In this document: positions 60,208 through 64,000 of the stretch, in pieces
Layout of the letters: every line of letters starts with the position of its first letter
How positions within the stretch are numbered: the stretch's first letter is position 1
Assembly: GCA_024398995.1 (NCBI GenBank)
Contig: JAKSIE010000004.1
Location: 38,461 to 102,460 of the forward strand
Source of the DNA: Fibrobacter sp.
Lineage (GTDB): Bacteria > Fibrobacterota > Fibrobacteria > Fibrobacterales > Fibrobacteraceae
Direction: 5' to 3'
Length of the DNA: 64,000 bases
Program-made: the position numbers and the translations under genes
The notes under the pieces: generated by a model
Database searches by the model: none
Seen by the model: the letters and a program-made list of their open reading frames with translations, nothing else
Told to the model about the DNA's origin: nothing

Positions 60208-61543
60208 CCTTTCTGAGGGTTAACTTCATATCGAAATTCAAGCGAAGGGGTGCACCCTGCAACTGGAATTCTTCGTAAAACTTTTTCATCAAGTAACGCT
60301 TGTAAGATTCCGCCACCAAATCCGGAGTGCGGGTTTCGATAGCGATTACAGGCGGCTCCACCATAATCTGGCAGGCGCGGGTCAACTGCACCGTACGAGC
60401 ATTCTGGCTAGGCACCGGATTTTCTTCGATGAATCTAGCGAAGGCTTCTGCCACGTTGTCACGTCCGAGAACGCGACGGCAGTTTGCATAAACGGTCTGG
60501 ATTGCCTGGACAACGCGGGTAACGCGCTGGCCTTCCTTGGCACTGATGGAGAGGATAGGAACGTATTCCAACATAGGTTCGCGTTCCAGCATTTCCTTCA
60601 CCATGTGGTCGAAGGACTTTTCAGTCTTGTTGGGGAGAATGTCCCACTTGTTCAACACAAGAACCAAGCCCTTGCCGGCCTTACGGATATCAGTAATAAT
60701 GCGGAAGTCCTGGACTTCGAGACCGCGGGTGCAGTCCACCATCAAAACAGAAACGTCGGAACGGCGGATACTTTCCAAGGTACGCATGTTACTGAAAATT
60801 TCAACTTCGTCCTCGACACGAGCCTTTTTGCGAAGGCCTGCGGTATCGGTCACCACGAACTTTTTGCCATCAACCACAAAGTCGCAGTCGATGGAGTCGC
60901 GGGTGGTACCCGGAATGTCGCTGACCACGGCGCGGTCTTCGTTCAGCAAGCGGTTGAGCAAAGTGCTCTTACCGGCGTTAGGACGACCGAGAATTGCAAA
61001 CTTGATGGGGCGTTCTTCCTTGCGTTCACCACGAACCGGCGTGGGAAGAACAGTAATGACTTCTTCAAGCAGGCTGAGGCAAGCGTAGCCCGTCAAGGCA
61101 CTAATAGTGCGGGGCTGACCAAAGCCCAGCTTCAGGAACTCATAGCTTTCCTGACGGTCCTGACCGTTTTCGCTCTTGTTTGCCACAAGAATCACCTTCT
61201 TGTCCAGCTTACGGACAAGGCGGGCAAACTGCTGGTCCAGCTTAGTAATGCCCACACGGACATCCACCATAAAGAGAACCAGGTCCGATTCCTGCACAGC
61301 GTTAAAAATCTGGGTGCGAACGCTATCGGCCAGCACGTCGATGGAGTCATCCGGCAAAAATCCGCCAGTATCTACCACCGTAAATTCATGTCCCTTAAAA
61401 CTCGCAGTCTGGTAATGACGGTCGCGGGTAACGCCATCGCGGTCACTGACCACGGCAGCACGGCGACCGAGGATGCGGTTGAAAAGGGAGGACTTACCCA
61501 CGTTGGGGCGTCCGATAATACAAACAATAGGTAACTTCATCAA
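60104..61543 (-). CDS. der: Ribosome-assembly GTPase Der (EngA)
   Basis: Der has two GTPase domains and a KH domain. The first has GRPNVGKSSLFNR, DTGGF and NKSE; the second has GRPNAGKSTLLNR, DTAGL and NKWD. The KH region ends GAPLRLNFDMKL. The family normally ends around there, so the last 35 residues, TLRKDEELEQ to KTRERKRV, are an extra tail that shares its DNA with plsY. At 479 residues it is slightly long. A short intergenic gap separates it from mutT, which is leftward as well. Confidence 0.96.
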   Translation of the reverse strand: MMKLPIVCIIGRPNVGKSSLFNRILGRRAAVVSDRDGVTRDRHYQTASFKGHEFTVVDTGGFLPDDSIDVLADSVRTQIFNAVQESDLVLFMVDVRVGITKLDQQFARLVRKLDKKVILVANKSENGQDRQESYEFLKLGFGQPRTISALTGYACLSLLEEVITVLPTPVRGERKEERPIKFAILGRPNAGKSTLLNRLLNEDRAVVSDIPGTTRDSIDCDFVVDGKKFVVTDTAGLRKKARVEDEVEIFSNMRTLESIRRSDVSVLMVDCTRGLEVQDFRIITDIRKAGKGLVLVLNKWDILPNKTEKSFDHMVKEMLEREPMLEYVPILSISAKEGQRVTRVVQAIQTVYANCRRVLGRDNVAEAFARFIEENPVPSQNARTVQLTRACQIMVEPPVIAIETRTPDLVAESYKRYLMKKFYEEFQLQGAPLRLNFDMKLTLRKDEELEQFTESSNSVRVGGDPQRNLDRKTRERKRV

Positions 61544-61598
61544 GTGTAAATATAGGAATTTTGCACCATTTAAAGTATAGAAGTGCTGTCAATCCGTC

Positions 61599-62000
61599 TT
61601 AAATCTGTTTTTCCAAAGCATCCACCACGGCAATGTCTGCCGGGAGCCATTCTACAGAGCGAAGTTCCGACACCTTCAGCCAGCGGGCTGCCTCATGTTC
61701 CAACAAGGTTGGTTCGCCACCAACAATCTCGCAAAAATAGCAGTGCATGGTAATGTGGCGGCCAGGATAATCGTGTTCAACGGTAGTGATAAACTCCCCA
61801 ACGGTTACGTCAATGGCCAATTCTTCCTTTAATTCGCGGGCCAAGGCCTGCTGCGGGGTTTCGCCCGGTTCAGTCTTTCCACCAGGAAATTCCCAGCCGC
61901 CCTTATAGTCACCATACCCACGCTGGGTTGCTAAAAACTCAGTTGTTCCTTGAGCATTCTTACGACAAATTACACCAGCCACCACTTCAATCATTTTCAT
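61599..62000 (-). CDS. mutT: Nudix hydrolase of MutT type
   Basis: The 133-residue protein has the Nudix box GGKTEPGETPQQALARELKEELAI, with the catalytic Glu residues, and begins IEVVAGVICRKN, as in 8-oxo-dGTP-cleaving MutT. The closing LLEHEAARWLKVSEL gives the usual substrate-recognition helix. The Nudix glycine after EE is Ala here (LAI), a tolerated change. It likely cleans the nucleotide pool. The start lacks a clear ribosome-binding site, and ATG at 61994 is an alternative. Confidence 0.9.
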   Translation of the reverse strand: MKMIEVVAGVICRKNAQGTTEFLATQRGYGDYKGGWEFPGGKTEPGETPQQALARELKEELAIDVTVGEFITTVEHDYPGRHITMHCYFCEIVGGEPTLLEHEAARWLKVSELRSVEWLPADIAVVDALEKQI

Positions 62001-62074
62001 ATAGACATATGTAGAAAAATTCGCTTTTTACGGCTAAAATGCGTTAACAAAAGACGATGTCTTCAACAATTTAC

Positions 62075-62103
62075 TTGACTCCAGCATTTTTATAGGGTAT
62101 ATT
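62075..62103 (+). promoter_or_regulatory. Sigma-70-like promoter of the DUF4832 gene
   Basis: TTGACT (62075-62080) and TATATT (62098-62103) are exactly 17 bp apart, placing a start near 62110. Confidence 0.78.
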
Positions 62104-62140
62104 ATGTTATCGGCAATTTTGCCTTGGATGTGATGGGATT

Positions 62141-63817
62141 ATGAAAAAGACACTTTCTCTTTTGAGTGCCGCATTGGTGGCATCTTCTTTCGCTGCGGAT
62201 CGCGGCATTGCGCTGAACAAGACAATCGAAACTTTGGAGCCCATGAAGGGCATCGTTTTCTGGCCCGATCAAGCCAAGAGCAACAAGGATTATTTAGGAG
62301 TCATCTCCCTGGAATTTTCCTACTGTCTCCCCTGCGCAGTGGTGACAGGCAAGACAGGCGACAAGCTGAATTACGACTGGAGTTCCTTTGAAAAGATGCT
62401 GAACGATGTGGCTAGCCGCGGGCACCAGGCCATTGTGCGATTCCGCATCGAGTATCCCAGCGAAACCATCAGAAATGCATCGGGTTGCACCCAGAACGTG
62501 AAAGGCGCTACCGCCGTTCCCCTGTACATCAAGAACATGGCAGGCTACACCGAGACTTACTCCGAAGACCCGGGTGGCGACGGCCCCACTTTTTACGCCG
62601 ACTGGAGCAGTACGGAGCTGATGTGGTTCTACAAGCAGTTCTATACGGACTTTGCAGCCGCCTACGACAAGGACCCGCGAATCGCCTTCGTTCAGGTGGG
62701 CTTTGGACATTGGGGCGAGTACCACATCTACGGCACCACCAAGCAGTTTGGCGTCAACTTCGCCACAAAGGATTACCAGGCTGAATTCCTGAAGCACGTA
62801 GCCGCACAATTTACAGAAACGCCCTGGAGCGTTTCCATTGACGCGGCCGACAAGCAGTATTCTCCCGTTGTAGAAAGGGACGATTTGCTGGCCTTGAATT
62901 TCGGACTGTTTGACGATTCCTTTATGCATGCCAAACATGAAATTTCTCAAGGCGGCGGCAACAACGAAGGAGACTGGAAGGCCATGGGTCTGGACCGCTG
63001 GAAAACAGCACCCGGTGGCGGCGAAGTCAGCTACTACACTGAAAAGGACCAGCAGGAATTCTTGAATCCCGACGGACTTTATGGATTCACCTGGGAACAG
63101 GCCGCCAGCAAGTACCACATGACTTACGTTATCGGTAATAATTCCCCCGATGGCAAGTACGCCACCAAGGAACGCCTCTACGAAGCCAGTTCCTTCGCGG
63201 GCTACAAGTTCGAAATCACCGCCTACACCGTAAGCGAAAATTCTGCCTCGGTAACGGTAAAGAACATCGGCATCGCCCCGCTGTACCACAACGCCTACGT
63301 CACCATCAAGGGCAAGCGCAGTGAAACATCTCTAAAGGGATTGATTCCCGGCGAAGAAATCGTCTGCAAGATTGAGGGTCTGAACATCGACGCTTCTGAA
63401 AATCCGGAACCCACCATCACCAGCGACAAGCTGCTGGAAGGCAAGACCATTCCCTATCAGGCAAAGCTTGAGGCTAGCGCACCGGTCGCAGAAAGCAGTT
63501 CCAGCAGTGTATCGGAACCGGAATCAAGCAGTACTCTGCCCGAAACCAGCAGCAGCTCCGAAGCAGGATCTCCCACAGCCATTGAACGCGGGATTACCAT
63601 TGCAGGCAACATCTCGGCAATCCATAAGGACGGAAGTGTTTTAAACTTCGCACAAACTGCAGGCCATTCCATCGTCATCACGGACATGCAAGGTAAGGTT
63701 CTTGTTCAGAAAAACAGCCTAACAACTTTCAATACAAACCGCCTGCCTCGTGGACACTACATCATCCATTACCGCAGCGCAAGCTTGAAAGAAACCATGC
63801 AGATTACGGTGCGTTAA
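62141..63817 (+). CDS. Secreted DUF4832 glycoside-hydrolase-like protein with serine linker and sorting tail
   Basis: A signal peptide (SAALVASSFA) is followed by a DUF4874/DUF4832 region that folds as a TIM-barrel-like enzyme: NYDWSSFEKMLNDVASRGHQAIVRFRIEYPS near the start, FVQVGFGHWGEYH with a probable acid/base Glu, and a beta-sandwich (EITAYTVSENSASVTVKNIG) after it. A serine-rich linker (residues about 450-475) leads to a 65-residue C-terminal tail (GKVLVQKNSLTTFNTNRLPRG, then GHYIIHYR) like that of the CotH protein. DUF4832 proteins are thought to act on polysaccharides. It has its own promoter and terminator, so it is regulated apart from its neighbours. Confidence 0.85.
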   Translation: MKKTLSLLSAALVASSFAADRGIALNKTIETLEPMKGIVFWPDQAKSNKDYLGVISLEFSYCLPCAVVTGKTGDKLNYDWSSFEKMLNDVASRGHQAIVRFRIEYPSETIRNASGCTQNVKGATAVPLYIKNMAGYTETYSEDPGGDGPTFYADWSSTELMWFYKQFYTDFAAAYDKDPRIAFVQVGFGHWGEYHIYGTTKQFGVNFATKDYQAEFLKHVAAQFTETPWSVSIDAADKQYSPVVERDDLLALNFGLFDDSFMHAKHEISQGGGNNEGDWKAMGLDRWKTAPGGGEVSYYTEKDQQEFLNPDGLYGFTWEQAASKYHMTYVIGNNSPDGKYATKERLYEASSFAGYKFEITAYTVSENSASVTVKNIGIAPLYHNAYVTIKGKRSETSLKGLIPGEEIVCKIEGLNIDASENPEPTITSDKLLEGKTIPYQAKLEASAPVAESSSSSVSEPESSSTLPETSSSSEAGSPTAIERGITIAGNISAIHKDGSVLNFAQTAGHSIVITDMQGKVLVQKNSLTTFNTNRLPRGHYIIHYRSASLKETMQITVR

Positions 63818-63850
63818 AGAAAATCCGTTGCAAAGGTCTATTTATATCAA

Positions 63851-63884
63851 TGAAAAGCAGCTCCATTCAAGGGCTGCTTTTTAC
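63851..63884 (+). terminator. Rho-independent terminator after the DUF4832 gene
   Basis: AAAAGCAGC and GCTGCTTTT pair around an 11-base loop. Confidence 0.88.
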
Positions 63885-63946
63885 GTTTTTGGGGAAAAGT
63901 TCTAAATTTGCCCACATTAAGAAATTATTTGTGGAAATAAGATACT

Positions 63947-64000
63947 ATGGAAACACGTTATAATTCTTCAGAAGTTGAAGCCCGCTGGCACCAGACCTGG
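63947..64000 (+). CDS. valS: Valyl-tRNA synthetase, first 18 residues
   Basis: The frame starts METRYNSSEVEARWHQTW and runs off the right edge. Valyl-tRNA synthetases begin with a YxxxxxExKWxxxW pattern, which this follows. The rest is outside the window, so the call rests on this short match. Confidence 0.65.
   Translation, partial: METRYNSSEVEARWHQTW

Overview
The window looks like chromosomal DNA of a Gram-negative, fibre-degrading bacterium of the Fibrobacter type. Outer-membrane biogenesis genes (lnt, lpxB, beta-barrel proteins, lipoproteins) show a diderm envelope. Secreted proteins carry CotH, DUF4832 and metalloprotease domains, a serine-rich linker and a recurring C-terminal sorting-like tail, all typical of Fibrobacterota. 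The genus is inferred from gene content alone. No rRNA, canonical tRNA, CRISPR array, transposase or phage structural gene was found.

Layout. 1-9.6 kb: the end of an unknown gene, rsmI, lnt, a BioH-like hydrolase lacking its nucleophile, a TPM/nucleotidyltransferase-like/lemA operon, an orphan UreE-N-like protein, a DUF3300 protein and a CotH protein. 9.7-24.1 kb: glnS; a primase-like/RecA-fold ATPase followed by a degenerate TrmA-like protein; a LysM protein; a histidine kinase, its response regulator and an overlapping periplasmic propeller protein; a peptide-binding lipoprotein; pssA. 24.2-29.7 kb: a ruvC/M15/mpaA operon divergent from a degenerate primase-helicase, a glycosyltransferase and a Dabb protein. 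29.7-37.5 kb: an RND exporter, a glycosyltransferase, an SRPBCC protein, a UbiD decarboxylase and a secreted gluzincin.

37.5-47.3 kb: a leftward run with a GH57 branching enzyme, a histone-H1-like/DUF4912 fusion, a barrel protein and a lipoprotein. Then come thrC with a structured leader, an M15-like peptidase, and a 579-bp non-coding island. The island holds two 75-nt structured repeats with compensatory base changes and a candidate small RNA. A C-terminal winged-helix protein follows. 47.4-64 kb: mutL without endonuclease motifs, lpxB, dnaE, a GT2 glycosyltransferase, a triple-LamG lipoprotein, an LPG-synthase-like membrane protein, the der-plsY-gpsA operon (der and plsY overlap by 104 nt), mutT, a DUF4832 glycosidase-like protein and the start of valS.

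The most unusual signals are the structured-repeat/small-RNA island, two separate primase-like proteins that have lost catalytic residues while sitting among housekeeping genes, the possible thrC attenuator, and several enzymes whose active sites have changed (BioH-like hydrolase, MutL).
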